The notes under the pieces: model-generated | Databases searched by the model: none | The model's input: the letters and a program-made list of their open reading frames with translations, nothing else | Told to the model about the DNA's origin: nothing | Program-made: the position numbers and the translations under genes | Source: Herbaspirillum frisingense GSF30 | Lineage (GTDB): Bacteria > Pseudomonadota > Gammaproteobacteria > Burkholderiales > Burkholderiaceae_D | NCBI RefSeq assembly: GCF_000300975.2 | Contig: NZ_AEEC02000021.1 | Location: 1 to 64,000, forward strand | Length of the DNA: 64,000 bases | Direction of reading: 5' to 3' | Part shown: positions 26,079 to 34,689 of the stretch, in pieces | How the letters are laid out: each line of letters starts with the position of its first letter | Position numbering within the stretch: position 1 is the first letter of the stretch

Positions 26079-28614
26079 TAAAACAAATGAATTAATAGCA
26101 AAGCTAAAAAGTGATGCTGACGAGTTTTTTATATCTGCTTTTGAAATAGATAGGCGCTTAAGCAGTATCGCGCTTTCCTTAGGTTTTTCTTCTCTGCAGG
26201 TGGAAATTCGAATTGCAGATGTAACTCACGTCTGGGGAAGATGTGATTCAAAAATTCCGGCGCTTTCAGACAAAGTGGGCACCGGATCAGATGTAAAAAT
26301 CCAAATCTTCATTAATGAAAATGACGGTGATCCATCGGACGTGACAACCCAAAAATTTCTTCACCAGTTACTTGATGCGGTGAAGGCAGTCTGGGCAAAG
26401 AGTAGTCGCAATGCACATGGCGGGTTAAACCTGAAGATTAGCAGTGCTGAGAACTTGTTCCAAAACTCTGTACGCAACTTAGCGACAAGCACAAATGCGT
26501 CGAAATTAGCGGTTGCATACATTGATGTTGACCACTTCAAGATGTTAAACGACGTTTGTGGTCATGACGAGGGTGATAAAGCACTTAGAAAAGTCTATGC
26601 GGAAATGCATCGAACCATGCGTAGCCTCAATGGATTGGCATTTTTCGATGGCGGCGACGAATTCATTCTGGTGATTCCTTCAGACGATCGAATGATGATT
26701 GCCAACCATATTTGGGAATTACGGGAGGCGATTAGAGGATTTTCTTTTGGTGACATTGCACATCGTATTGATATTACGGTTGGCATCGTCTTGGCGCCGC
26801 TGCATGACGTTTTAGAGCATATTAGTGATGTCAAAGTGGCCGCAGAAAGTCTGACCAAGAATCAAACGAAGAATACGGATAAGAAGCCGACGAAGCGCCG
26901 TGGAACTATCAATTTCTCGGTAGACAATACAAATCATAGTGCCGTGGGGTTAATTAAATCTGGAGCGGAGTATTTTCTTAAGTTAGGGACTGCGCTATCT
27001 CGGAGTCATCAGTTTGTACAGGATGCCTTTGAGGATGAGCGTCTTAATTTAATTGCTCATCAGGTTGAAAAGACTTGGAGTAAAAAAAAGGACGTGGTGG
27101 CGTTGGAATCGGCGGTACAAGATGTTCTGAAGTGGTTTGGTAGTAAGGTGAGTGGAGGATTTAGTGAATCCTCGCTTATTCCTAACGGCGTGAGAGTAGA
27201 TTCAATACCGCGTTCGGCTATTGCAATCGCTGTAGTTCATGGCATTGCAAAATCCTTAGCAAAAAAGCGCCCAAAGAATGTCGTCGGCCCAGTTTTGAAG
27301 TGGAGTAAAGACGGCAGGGAATTATGTGTTTCTCATGCGGGTAAGCTAATCTGGGGTTCTTGGCCTTCCAATGTTGAAGGTGAATTGACATATGGTCCAT
27401 TGATATGCGAAGGGGTTGATGGACGTAGTGAAGGGGTGGTTGTCGGCTTGCAGATTGGTTTTCCTAATAAACCATTAACCCCAGCAAAAAATGCACTTCC
27501 TTCTGTTTTCTTTGCTGCGCATGTGCGAGTGGATGATCGTCCCCGATCTGGTGGTGGACTACCAGATTTCTGGCAGATTGCGCTAGCTCAGATAATTAGT
27601 GCCTTGGAGAAGAGCAGGCCGGGCACCAAGATTATTTCTTGGGGGGGAACGCCGGAAGATACTGAGATTTACAAACGACTGAAAAACTTGAAATCTTGGG
27701 AGATAGATGACGTTTCTTCTTTGACGGGGATACCCAGCGAGAGGATTAAAATAATTGCAACGGGACTTCCACAACGAGTCGAGGTGGTAAAGAACTCAAT
27801 AGATCTCTTGAATAGCATCTATGACGCGTCTCAAGAGTTTACTGGTGCGGCTTCTTCTAATGTGAAGAAAGACGATGTAGAGAAAATCCTGCTTCATCGC
27901 CCAATGACAACATCCGCTGCGCTAAGTCCATCTGAGGGCGTGGTGTGTAACACCGCATCGTTGGCATATCCGATCGTCATCGATACTTTGCGAAAATCCC
28001 CTGAAGTGCGTTTAGTGTTGGATGACTCAGACCAACAGAATAAGCAGCTTCTAGCCTTCAAGGTGAAACTGCTCAGCCCCTTAACAGATCCTGTTCCATC
28101 ATTTCTGCGTCAACAGCAAGTAGAACTAGATGAATATGCTCGACAAGTTTTACTTGATTCCAAGGGTTTGATAAGAATTGAGCTCGAGAAGAGTAACCAG
28201 ATCGAGCCTTTTGTTAGTCATCTGGCTAATTATATTGGTGATCCTAAGATTGGCCGTTCGACTCGTCGAGCATCGTTAGTGGTTCCTCATGTGCCGACGC
28301 CTGATGGTGAGCCAGCGCCGCTGGGTTTGACTAGCGTTTGGGCGACTCCGCGATTTGAGGGCACAGATGTGTTCCTCGATTTTGTATTTATATGGCGTAC
28401 TGTTGAAGCGTTTATCGGATTTCCTTACAGCCTGTACGGCTCGATTCGTCTTGCGGAACAATTACTTAAGCAAATAGATATAGCAGTGGGAAGTGCGGAT
28501 AGAAAAACCGCGCAGATCGGCGAGGTCGTATACATAGCAATGAGCCTGCATCTTGGTGATGACGAGTACCACATGCGCGTTGCCAAGCAAATTGTTGATT
28601 CGTCGAGCGACTAA
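26062..28614 (+). CDS. GGDEF-domain protein with C-terminal thymidylate-synthase-like domain
   Basis: 850 residues. Residues about 145-255 are a GGDEF nucleotide cyclase domain with YIDVDHFKMLND (153-164), GHDEGD and an intact GGDEF (197-201), so catalysis is possible; the RxxD inhibitory site is missing (RSLN instead). No membrane segment or sensor domain is evident; residues 1-140 and 300-620 match nothing I recognise. Residues about 685-850 align with thymidylate synthase: YARQ (692-695, TS YGxQ), SxRR (735-736, phosphate arginines), RTVEAFIGFPYSL (779-791, TS RSxDVFLGLPFNI) and the SLH histidine (830). The catalytic Cys position lies in PAPLGL (751-756) and has no Cys. It may therefore bind a nucleotide without methylating it. 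Starts with GGGGGGAG upstream. Confidence 0.8.
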   Translation: MAAKANKTNELIAKLKSDADEFFISAFEIDRRLSSIALSLGFSSLQVEIRIADVTHVWGRCDSKIPALSDKVGTGSDVKIQIFINENDGDPSDVTTQKFLHQLLDAVKAVWAKSSRNAHGGLNLKISSAENLFQNSVRNLATSTNASKLAVAYIDVDHFKMLNDVCGHDEGDKALRKVYAEMHRTMRSLNGLAFFDGGDEFILVIPSDDRMMIANHIWELREAIRGFSFGDIAHRIDITVGIVLAPLHDVLEHISDVKVAAESLTKNQTKNTDKKPTKRRGTINFSVDNTNHSAVGLIKSGAEYFLKLGTALSRSHQFVQDAFEDERLNLIAHQVEKTWSKKKDVVALESAVQDVLKWFGSKVSGGFSESSLIPNGVRVDSIPRSAIAIAVVHGIAKSLAKKRPKNVVGPVLKWSKDGRELCVSHAGKLIWGSWPSNVEGELTYGPLICEGVDGRSEGVVVGLQIGFPNKPLTPAKNALPSVFFAAHVRVDDRPRSGGGLPDFWQIALAQIISALEKSRPGTKIISWGGTPEDTEIYKRLKNLKSWEIDDVSSLTGIPSERIKIIATGLPQRVEVVKNSIDLLNSIYDASQEFTGAASSNVKKDDVEKILLHRPMTTSAALSPSEGVVCNTASLAYPIVIDTLRKSPEVRLVLDDSDQQNKQLLAFKVKLLSPLTDPVPSFLRQQQVELDEYARQVLLDSKGLIRIELEKSNQIEPFVSHLANYIGDPKIGRSTRRASLVVPHVPTPDGEPAPLGLTSVWATPRFEGTDVFLDFVFIWRTVEAFIGFPYSLYGSIRLAEQLLKQIDIAVGSADRKTAQIGEVVYIAMSLHLGDDEYHMRVAKQIVDSSSD

Positions 28615-29354
28615 TGATTTCTTTTGTGGTTGCGACTGAACGTCTATTGGCGAAGGTCTTGGAAATCCAGGAGCTTTCATTTCTTAAGCAGCAAGATGAT
28701 CTTTTTATCTTCGGCTCGAACGAACCAGTTTCCGGACCGGGAAAACAAGTGCTTCTGAATTTAGGGTTTGTGAAGATATTCGAAGATTGCTATGTGCCAG
28801 ATCAATGTGCTGATTATTCGCGAGAGCGGATCGTTAGAGTTCTGTTCGAGAGTATTGGTGCGGAATCATATTTAAAACGCATCACCATACAGAAGAATGT
28901 TGGTTGCTATCAAGTATTGTTGCGGCGAGCTGTAAATCAGACACCGAATCTCTCACGAGTATTAGATGTGGGATGCGGCCCTGGAACTATCTTGGATGCT
29001 GTGGACGGGAACAGTTTTCACATTACTGGTTTCGACTTTGTTGAGGACAATCTAGTTGCCGCACGGAAAAAAGGTTTGAACACTGTTGGGAGCAAAGAAC
29101 TAATGCTGCTTCCGGCTAATTCTGTTGACCTCGTTATCTGTAGCTTTGTTCTTCACTACGAGTCATTGTCTCTCGCGATGATCTCCCAAATAGCATCTCT
29201 TATACGTCCGTATGGCTTATGGGCTGCGAATTTCCATAAAGACCGTGGATATTCATGGTTCACTGAGATGCTGATTAAAACTGGTACCTATCATTTGAGA
29301 ACGGAAGAGTCAGAGTTTGGACGGCTGCTGTTTGCTACAAAATTAGAGTCTTAA
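28614..29354 (+). CDS. Class I SAM-dependent methyltransferase
   Basis: A 246-residue methyltransferase of the Methyltransf_11/25 type: SAM motif I VLDVGCGPGT at residues 116-125, motif II region FDFVEDN, and a post-motif ICSFVLHYES. Residues 1-105 are an unrecognised N-terminal region. The start codon overlaps the preceding stop (TAATG), so it is coupled to the GGDEF gene. It lacks the DPPY motif of DNA adenine methylases and is more like a small-molecule methyltransferase; the substrate could be a nucleotide made by its neighbours, but this is speculation. Confidence 0.8.
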   Translation: MISFVVATERLLAKVLEIQELSFLKQQDDLFIFGSNEPVSGPGKQVLLNLGFVKIFEDCYVPDQCADYSRERIVRVLFESIGAESYLKRITIQKNVGCYQVLLRRAVNQTPNLSRVLDVGCGPGTILDAVDGNSFHITGFDFVEDNLVAARKKGLNTVGSKELMLLPANSVDLVICSFVLHYESLSLAMISQIASLIRPYGLWAANFHKDRGYSWFTEMLIKTGTYHLRTEESEFGRLLFATKLES

Positions 29355-31100
29355 ATGAAATCCGAAAAGTTGTTTTCACCTCTCGATCAACACGCTAGAA
29401 GCTGGCTTAAGCATGGTCTCATCTCATCCTTTAATGGCAGTTCTGAAACCTTAATTTCGACATGCCAACATAATAGAGTTGGATACCTATCGAATGTTGC
29501 TGAACTGAACCCTATAAAAAATCCTTCGCCTACCTATCTTTTTCCTTCGGGTGATGAGTTTCAATTGGGGAGGCAAACGATCATTTCGGGATGTGTCGCT
29601 GCATCTCCTACTGTCGATGGAATCGATGAGGTCTTATTGCAGTTGATCCCAATTTGGATCCAGCAATATGAAAATACTGCATCGGAAGCGAGTAGGTCCG
29701 ATTGGGAAAGGGCTGTTATTGGTCCTCTGGAGGTGGGCAGCACGAACCACGCTCTTATTGAGCGTATTGAGCTGGCTCGTACTCGAATCCGAGAAATGGA
29801 GGATTTGCGCACTACTCAGTTTTCACGTTCTGCTTACTACATGGGGTCGAAGTCAGCGCTTGCACCAGCGTTGTCGGAAATTCTTCAAACACTCGTCACT
29901 CCCGATACCTTGATTCTGGATTTGATGACTGGCTCAGGTTCAGCTGCGGGAGTTTTTAGTCGAAGTTGGAAAACGTTAGCATCTGACGCGCAACATTTTT
30001 CAACTCTCCTAGCGAAAGTTCAAGGCGGAGGTATGGATGCATCAACGGCAGAGAAGTGTGCTGAGGAGGTTCTTAAGAATGCTCGAATTCATTATGATGC
30101 GTTACCGTCCTACATACATGACCAAATAAAAATCGAAAATGATTTCCTCACGCGAGATTTGACGCCACATACGATCGCAGAATTGAAAGCATGGCTTAGC
30201 GAGTATCCGCGAGTTAATAATCCTACTGCTCCCAAGAAGGATGACCTTATGGGACTGGTAGTAGAGCGCAGGATCAAATTTTCGAGTGAACCTTATTTGC
30301 TCTTTAGTGCTTATTACGCAAATCTTTTTTATGGTGTGCGACAAGCTGCCGAAATTGATAGTTTACGATTTGCGGTTGAGCAACTTCTTGATGAGGAGGT
30401 GCGGCAATGGGCCTTGGGTGCTTTAATATGCGCTGTGAGCAGTTGCGCTTATTCATATGGCGGCCATTTTGCTCAGCCTAAGTTGGATGTTAGTAACGGC
30501 GAGAGAATCGAACTTCTTGCAAAAGAGATGTTGTCGAATCGAGGGCTATCCGTATCGCACGAATTTTTTGTGAGATTTTGTGCGTTGGCTACAGAAAGTG
30601 AAAAGATTCCTTATTCAATCGAACAAATCAAAGGGCCATGGGAGGCCGCGATTGATGTAATGACCTCTCGTTCTAAGGATGGACCTATTTGCGTTTATTT
30701 CGATCCTCCATACACTCGGGATGAATACAGTCGCTACTATCATGTTCTCGAGACGCTAGTTCGTTATGACTACCCGGATGTAAGCGGAAAACCATCTATC
30801 CCAAAGCGCGGAGCGTCCGGTCGGTATGCTTCTGGTTTCTCAACTCGGACGAATCAGCAGATTGAGTTATTACTCGCGCAAGTATTGGAGCAATGTTTGG
30901 ATCGAAACTGGACTTGCCTTTGGAGTTATTCGAGTTCAGCAGCCGCGACGATCGACAGTGTACTTAATCGGATTGCCGAAAAAATAGGGTCCGTCGATAT
31001 ATTTTCCATGGACCATATCTACAAAGCGCAGGGAAAACACAAATCGAAGCCGGTAAAGGAATATGCAATATTCATACGTCCTATTGCGCGGCATCAGTGA
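29355..31100 (+). CDS. D12-class DNA adenine N6-methyltransferase (second, large)
   Basis: A 581-residue methylase. The first 150 residues are an unrecognised extension; then YYMGSK (161-166), SAM motif LDLMTGSGSAAG (188-199), a long insert, and DPPYTRDEYSRYYHVLETL with DPPY at 450-453. The catalytic region closely resembles the first methylase of the operon, but the protein is nearly twice as long. The start abuts the previous stop directly with no clear ribosome binding site. It ends the operon; a short imperfect hairpin covers the stop codon. Two adenine methylases could modify the two strands of an asymmetric site. Confidence 0.83.
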   Translation: MKSEKLFSPLDQHARSWLKHGLISSFNGSSETLISTCQHNRVGYLSNVAELNPIKNPSPTYLFPSGDEFQLGRQTIISGCVAASPTVDGIDEVLLQLIPIWIQQYENTASEASRSDWERAVIGPLEVGSTNHALIERIELARTRIREMEDLRTTQFSRSAYYMGSKSALAPALSEILQTLVTPDTLILDLMTGSGSAAGVFSRSWKTLASDAQHFSTLLAKVQGGGMDASTAEKCAEEVLKNARIHYDALPSYIHDQIKIENDFLTRDLTPHTIAELKAWLSEYPRVNNPTAPKKDDLMGLVVERRIKFSSEPYLLFSAYYANLFYGVRQAAEIDSLRFAVEQLLDEEVRQWALGALICAVSSCAYSYGGHFAQPKLDVSNGERIELLAKEMLSNRGLSVSHEFFVRFCALATESEKIPYSIEQIKGPWEAAIDVMTSRSKDGPICVYFDPPYTRDEYSRYYHVLETLVRYDYPDVSGKPSIPKRGASGRYASGFSTRTNQQIELLLAQVLEQCLDRNWTCLWSYSSSAAATIDSVLNRIAEKIGSVDIFSMDHIYKAQGKHKSKPVKEYAIFIRPIARHQ

Positions 31101-31208
31101 TGCGCTGAAAACCAATCCTGTTTGTGGGAATTAACTTCGAGGTTTTGGTAACCGTATCGAATCCCCATATATAACCTAAGCCTCGCTGCCCTGATTTCAA
31201 AATATTTG

Positions 31209-31826
31209 TTACTTTTGAGACGTGCTGAGCATCCGCTCCACATACCGCGCAATCAGGTCAATCTCCAGATTGACCTTGCTCCCCGCCTTCAGATGCTTGA
31301 GGGTGGTCACTTCCACCGTGTGCGGGATCAGGTTGATCGAGAAACGGCAGGCATCGGTCAGGTCCTCGACCCGGTTCACCGTCAGCGACACGCCGTTGAC
31401 CACGATCGATCCCTTGTAGGCCAGGTACTTGCCCAGCGCCTTGGGGGCATCGACGATCAGTTCGCGGGATTCGCCCACCGGTTCGAAGGAGTGCACCTGG
31501 CCCAGGCCGTCGACATGGCCGGAGACCAGATGGCCGCCCAGGCGCTCGGCCAGGGTCAGGGCCTTTTCCAGGTTGACTTCGCCGGGGGCGTCCAGGCCGG
31601 CGGTCAGGCGCAGGCTTTCGCGGGAGACATCCACGGTGAAGCCGGTGGCGGTCTTTTCGACCACGGTCATGCAGGCGCCGTTGAGGGCGATGGAATCGCC
31701 CAGGCCGACGTCGCCCATGGGCAGCGCGCCGGCATCGATGGTGAGGCGCACACCGGCATCGGGGCCGGTGGCCAGGGGGGTGACGGAAGTGATGGTGCCG
31801 ACGGCGGCGACGATACCTGTGAACAT
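31209..31826 (-). CDS. ribE: Riboflavin synthase, alpha chain
   Basis: A 205-residue enzyme that dismutates two 6,7-dimethyl-8-ribityllumazines into riboflavin. It has the conserved N-terminus MFTGIV, chosen as the start, and two lumazine-binding repeats (LNGACMTVV in the first, VNGVSLTVN in the second), plus GGHLVSGHVDG. It lies 34 bases downstream of ribD, so the two form an operon. Its stop faces the end of the island operon. Confidence 0.95.
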   Translation of the reverse strand: MFTGIVAAVGTITSVTPLATGPDAGVRLTIDAGALPMGDVGLGDSIALNGACMTVVEKTATGFTVDVSRESLRLTAGLDAPGEVNLEKALTLAERLGGHLVSGHVDGLGQVHSFEPVGESRELIVDAPKALGKYLAYKGSIVVNGVSLTVNRVEDLTDACRFSINLIPHTVEVTTLKHLKAGSKVNLEIDLIARYVERMLSTSQK

Positions 31827-31860
31827 GGTGCGATCCTGATGCAAAAAAGTGGGAAGTCGA

Positions 31861-32982
31861 TTATTCGAAACGTGCAAGGATACGCAAATCCGGCCCGACC
31901 TGCTTGACCTCATGGAAGCGGATGCCGATCTTGCCCGACAGGTCTTCCAGCGGTGGCAGCTCGAACATGTTGCGGCCTTCGCCGATCAGCGCGGGGGCCA
32001 GGTAGACCAGCAATTCATCCACGCAGCCTGCGCGGATCAGGGCGCCGTTGAGCTTGGCGCCGGCTTCCACGTGCAGTTCGTTGATCTGGCGCTGGCCCAG
32101 TTCGCGCAGCAGGCCGTCGAGGTCGACCTTGCCTTCGGCATTGGCCAGCAGGATCACTTCGGCGCCTTCGGCTTCCAGCGCGGCGCGCTTTTCGCGGTCG
32201 TCGGTGGCGGTGAAGACCCAGGTGTTGCCGCCCTGGATCACGCGTGCCTCGGGCGAGACGATCAGCTTGCTGTCCACCACGATGCGGCGCGGCTGGCGCG
32301 GGGTGTCGATGGCGCGCACGTTCAGTTGCGCATCGTCCTTCTGGATGGTGCCGATGCCGGCCATGATGGCGCAGGCGCGGGCGCGCCAGATGTGGCCGTC
32401 GTCACGCGCGGCCTGGCTGGTGATCCACTGGCTCACGCCATTGTGCAGGGCGGTCTTGCCGTCCAGGCTGGCAGCGCTCTTCATGCGGACCCAGGGGCGG
32501 CCGGTGCGCATGCGGCGCAGGAAGCCGATGTTGATGTCGCGGGCATCCTCTTCCAGCATGCCGCAGGCCACCTCGATGCCGGCTGCCTGCAGGCGTGCCA
32601 GGCCCTGCCCTGCCACCAGCGGGTTGGGGTCGGCGATGGCGGCCACCACGCGGCCCACGCCGGCACGGATCAGGGCGTCGGCGCAGGGTGGGGTGCGGCC
32701 GAAGTGGCTGCAGGGTTCCAGGGTGACGTAGACGGTCGCATCGCGTATATCGGCCCCGCGTGTGGCGGCATCGGCCATGGCCTGGATTTCGGCGTGATTG
32801 CCGCCAGGCGGCTGGGTGAAGCCGGCGCCGATGACGCGGCGGTCCTTGACGATGACGCAACCCACACGGGGGTTGGGGGTGGTGTCGAGCATGCCGAAGC
32901 CGGCCTGGATCAGGGCCAGGGCCATGGCTTGCTGGTCATTCTCGATGTCGAACTGGTAGAGCGGGTCTTCTGTAGGAGTCAT
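31861..32982 (-). CDS. ribD: Bifunctional riboflavin deaminase/reductase
   Basis: A 373-residue bifunctional enzyme: N-terminal cytidine-deaminase-like domain with the zinc motif HAE (GGNHAEIQAM) and PCSHFGRTPPC, C-terminal RibD reductase domain (about 150-370, starting RPWVRMKSAASLDGKTAL). It carries out the second and third steps of riboflavin synthesis from GTP. The ATG at 32982 is chosen because homologues start just before the DPLYxFD region; the frame is open upstream. Confidence 0.95.
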   Translation of the reverse strand: MTPTEDPLYQFDIENDQQAMALALIQAGFGMLDTTPNPRVGCVIVKDRRVIGAGFTQPPGGNHAEIQAMADAATRGADIRDATVYVTLEPCSHFGRTPPCADALIRAGVGRVVAAIADPNPLVAGQGLARLQAAGIEVACGMLEEDARDINIGFLRRMRTGRPWVRMKSAASLDGKTALHNGVSQWITSQAARDDGHIWRARACAIMAGIGTIQKDDAQLNVRAIDTPRQPRRIVVDSKLIVSPEARVIQGGNTWVFTATDDREKRAALEAEGAEVILLANAEGKVDLDGLLRELGQRQINELHVEAGAKLNGALIRAGCVDELLVYLAPALIGEGRNMFELPPLEDLSGKIGIRFHEVKQVGPDLRILARFE

Positions 32983-33075
32983 GGCTTGGGCAAACGGAGG
33001 AGGCCGCCGTGCGGCGGGCCGGATGCCCGTCAATATACACGGCTTTGTGCGGCCGTCCTTGCGCCGGCGCAGGCC

Positions 33076-33570
33076 TCACTCATTGCCGGCCTTGCTGCAT
33101 TGGGGATCCCGCCCGGGGGTGCAGACGCGTACTCTTCCCAGGAAATTGATCACCACCACCCGCTCCTGCCCGTCATGGCTGAAATACCAGCTGCCCCGCG
33201 TCACTGGCTGGCCGCCAGGCTGGTAGGCCACCAGTTCGCCGCCCGTGGTGTAGGCCACCGAGATGGTGCTGGCCAGGGCCTGCCGGCGCGAGACGACGTG
33301 CTCGCCGACCATGATTTCCCAGCCGCTGTGCCAGTCGTCGCCGGCGACCGGTCGCATCTCGGCGCGGCGGCCATGGCGCAGGGCTTCGGAGCGGGTCAGC
33401 TGGACGCTGTGGAAGAACTCGTTGGCGGCCGTCACCAGTTGCTGTTCATTGGACAGGTTCTGCAGCGCCGGTACGCCGGCTGCCAATACCAGCCCGGCGA
33501 TCAGCAGGACCACCATCAGTTCGATGAGCGTGAACCCTCGGTGACGCCCGTGTGGCTGAGCGGGTCTCAC
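33076..33570 (-). CDS. Minor pseudopilin, FimT/GspH-like
   Basis: A 164-residue protein with a type IV prepilin leader (HRG before FTLIELMVVLLIAGLVLAAGVPAL) and the GspH/FimT domain behind it. The start is GTG, overlapping the TGA of the upstream pilin gene (GTGA). Last gene of the minor pilin cluster. FimT-like proteins belong to the priming complex of type IV pili and some bind DNA during transformation; which role applies here cannot be told. Confidence 0.85.
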   Translation of the reverse strand: MRPAQPHGRHRGFTLIELMVVLLIAGLVLAAGVPALQNLSNEQQLVTAANEFFHSVQLTRSEALRHGRRAEMRPVAGDDWHSGWEIMVGEHVVSRRQALASTISVAYTTGGELVAYQPGGQPVTRGSWYFSHDGQERVVVINFLGRVRVCTPGRDPQCSKAGNE

Positions 33571-34031
33571 CAGCAATCCTTGCCATCGGCGCGGCGACCG
33601 CCCCGGCTGTCCAGATAGAGGGCACCGCACTCGGTGTCGCCATAGTTGCGATTGACGCCTTCCGCGCCCGGGCTGGCCTTGAGCAGCACGCAGGTGGACA
33701 GCGTTTCGCCGTCGCAGGCGCGGGCCGAGAGCGCATAGGCGCTGGTCTCGGGTGTGGCGCCGGAATACCACTTGAAACCGCCCGTGCCGCTACCCGCCGT
33801 GAAGCCCTGGTAACGGTGCTGGTGGGAAAAGTGGCGCTCCTCTTGCAGCAGCAGCTGCAGCAGGGCGGCGCGGCCTTCGGAGCGGCCTGCCTTCTGGATG
33901 ATGTGGCGATAGCCGTTCCAGCCCATGCCGCCCAGTATCACCACGATGGCGAGCACGATCATGATTTCCAGCAGGGTGAAGCCGTATGACGGCGTTTTGA
34001 GGTGACGAGGCAGAGGTTTCATGTCATTCAT
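33567..34031 (-). CDS. PilE-like type IV minor pilin
   Basis: A 154-residue prepilin: short basic leader ending in YG, then FTLLEIMIVLAIVVILGGMGWNGYRH, with the +5 Glu. The globular domain has a C-terminal cysteine pair (TECG, DCW) as in PilE minor pilins of the betaproteobacterial pilVWXE clusters. Start codons at 34031 and 34022 are both possible; the first overlaps the upstream gene by 8 bases. Confidence 0.85.
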   Translation of the reverse strand: MNDMKPLPRHLKTPSYGFTLLEIMIVLAIVVILGGMGWNGYRHIIQKAGRSEGRAALLQLLLQEERHFSHQHRYQGFTAGSGTGGFKWYSGATPETSAYALSARACDGETLSTCVLLKASPGAEGVNRNYGDTECGALYLDSRGGRRADGKDCW

Positions 34032-34689
34032 GTGAAGGTAGATAAAGGGTGCGCCAGGCCAGCCAGCGGCAGCCCGAGGCTGCGGATGCGGCAGATGCCT
34101 CGCCATCCGACAGGCGCACCACGGCCTGCAGCGCGACCATGGCACCGTTGCGGCCGTAACCCACGGCGCTGAGGCGATAGACCGGCGCCGGTGCCGTTGC
34201 CGGCATCCCCGGGGCAGGGCTGCCGGCGGTCCCGGGCAGGCTTTCGATCAGATAGCGAGGGGAGGTGCTGCCCTGGCTGTTGGGCAAGCGGCGTCCGGTG
34301 AACTGGCCATAGGCCGCCGCCGTAGCACGGGCGCCCACCATTTGTGCCGGCAGCCAGCCACTGCGTTCGGGGTGGCCCAGGCACAGCCCTAGCCCGTCTG
34401 CATCGGTGCGGCACTCCAGCGGGGATGCGAACATGGCGGGATCGATGCGCCGGACCCGGGCGATGTCGTCGCAGGCGTCTTCCAGCGTGGCCTCTGCCGC
34501 CAGCCGGGCCTGGGCGTGATCGCGGTGATTGCGGGCGGCGCGTTCATCCAATAGCAGCAGCGAGGTGGTGGCCGCACCCAGCAACAGGAGCAGGCTCAGC
34601 AGCATGAGCGCGATCATCAGCGTGGCGCCGCGCTGGTGGCGGCATGGATGTCCGGTCTGCAGGCGCATCAGGGGCCAGTGGATATTCAT
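34024..34689 (-). CDS. pilX: Pilus assembly protein PilX
   Basis: A 221-residue minor pilin: after a basic leader (MRLQTGHPCRHQRG) comes ATLMIALMLLSLLLLLGAATTSLLLLDERAARN, the PilX N-terminal hydrophobic helix followed by charged residues. PilX is part of the initiation complex that primes pilus assembly. It overlaps pilW by four bases. Prepilin cleavage is expected after QRG. Confidence 0.85.
   Translation of the reverse strand: MNIHWPLMRLQTGHPCRHQRGATLMIALMLLSLLLLLGAATTSLLLLDERAARNHRDHAQARLAAEATLEDACDDIARVRRIDPAMFASPLECRTDADGLGLCLGHPERSGWLPAQMVGARATAAAYGQFTGRRLPNSQGSTSPRYLIESLPGTAGSPAPGMPATAPAPVYRLSAVGYGRNGAMVALQAVVRLSDGEASAASAASGCRWLAWRTLYLPSHE

Larger units (their letters stand above)
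23816..31183 (+). other. Candidate genomic island: methylase-HAD-GGDEF/TS-methylase-methylase
   Basis: A segment clearly poorer in GC and with different codon use (many TTA, ATT, AAT codons) between a TetR gene and ribE. It holds five genes on one strand, all overlapping or abutting, and nothing else. Near-identical 12/13-base sequences (ATAAC[C]TAAGCCT) lie at both ends and may mark insertion. The composition difference and compact operon support horizontal transfer; the exact borders are a guess. Confidence 0.6.

Noticed and set aside
31155-31170. tRNA-like T-loop sequence TCGAATCCCCA at the right island edge
   Set aside because: No matching stem or cloverleaf could be formed around it, so it is not a tRNA and I cannot show that it is a tRNA remnant.
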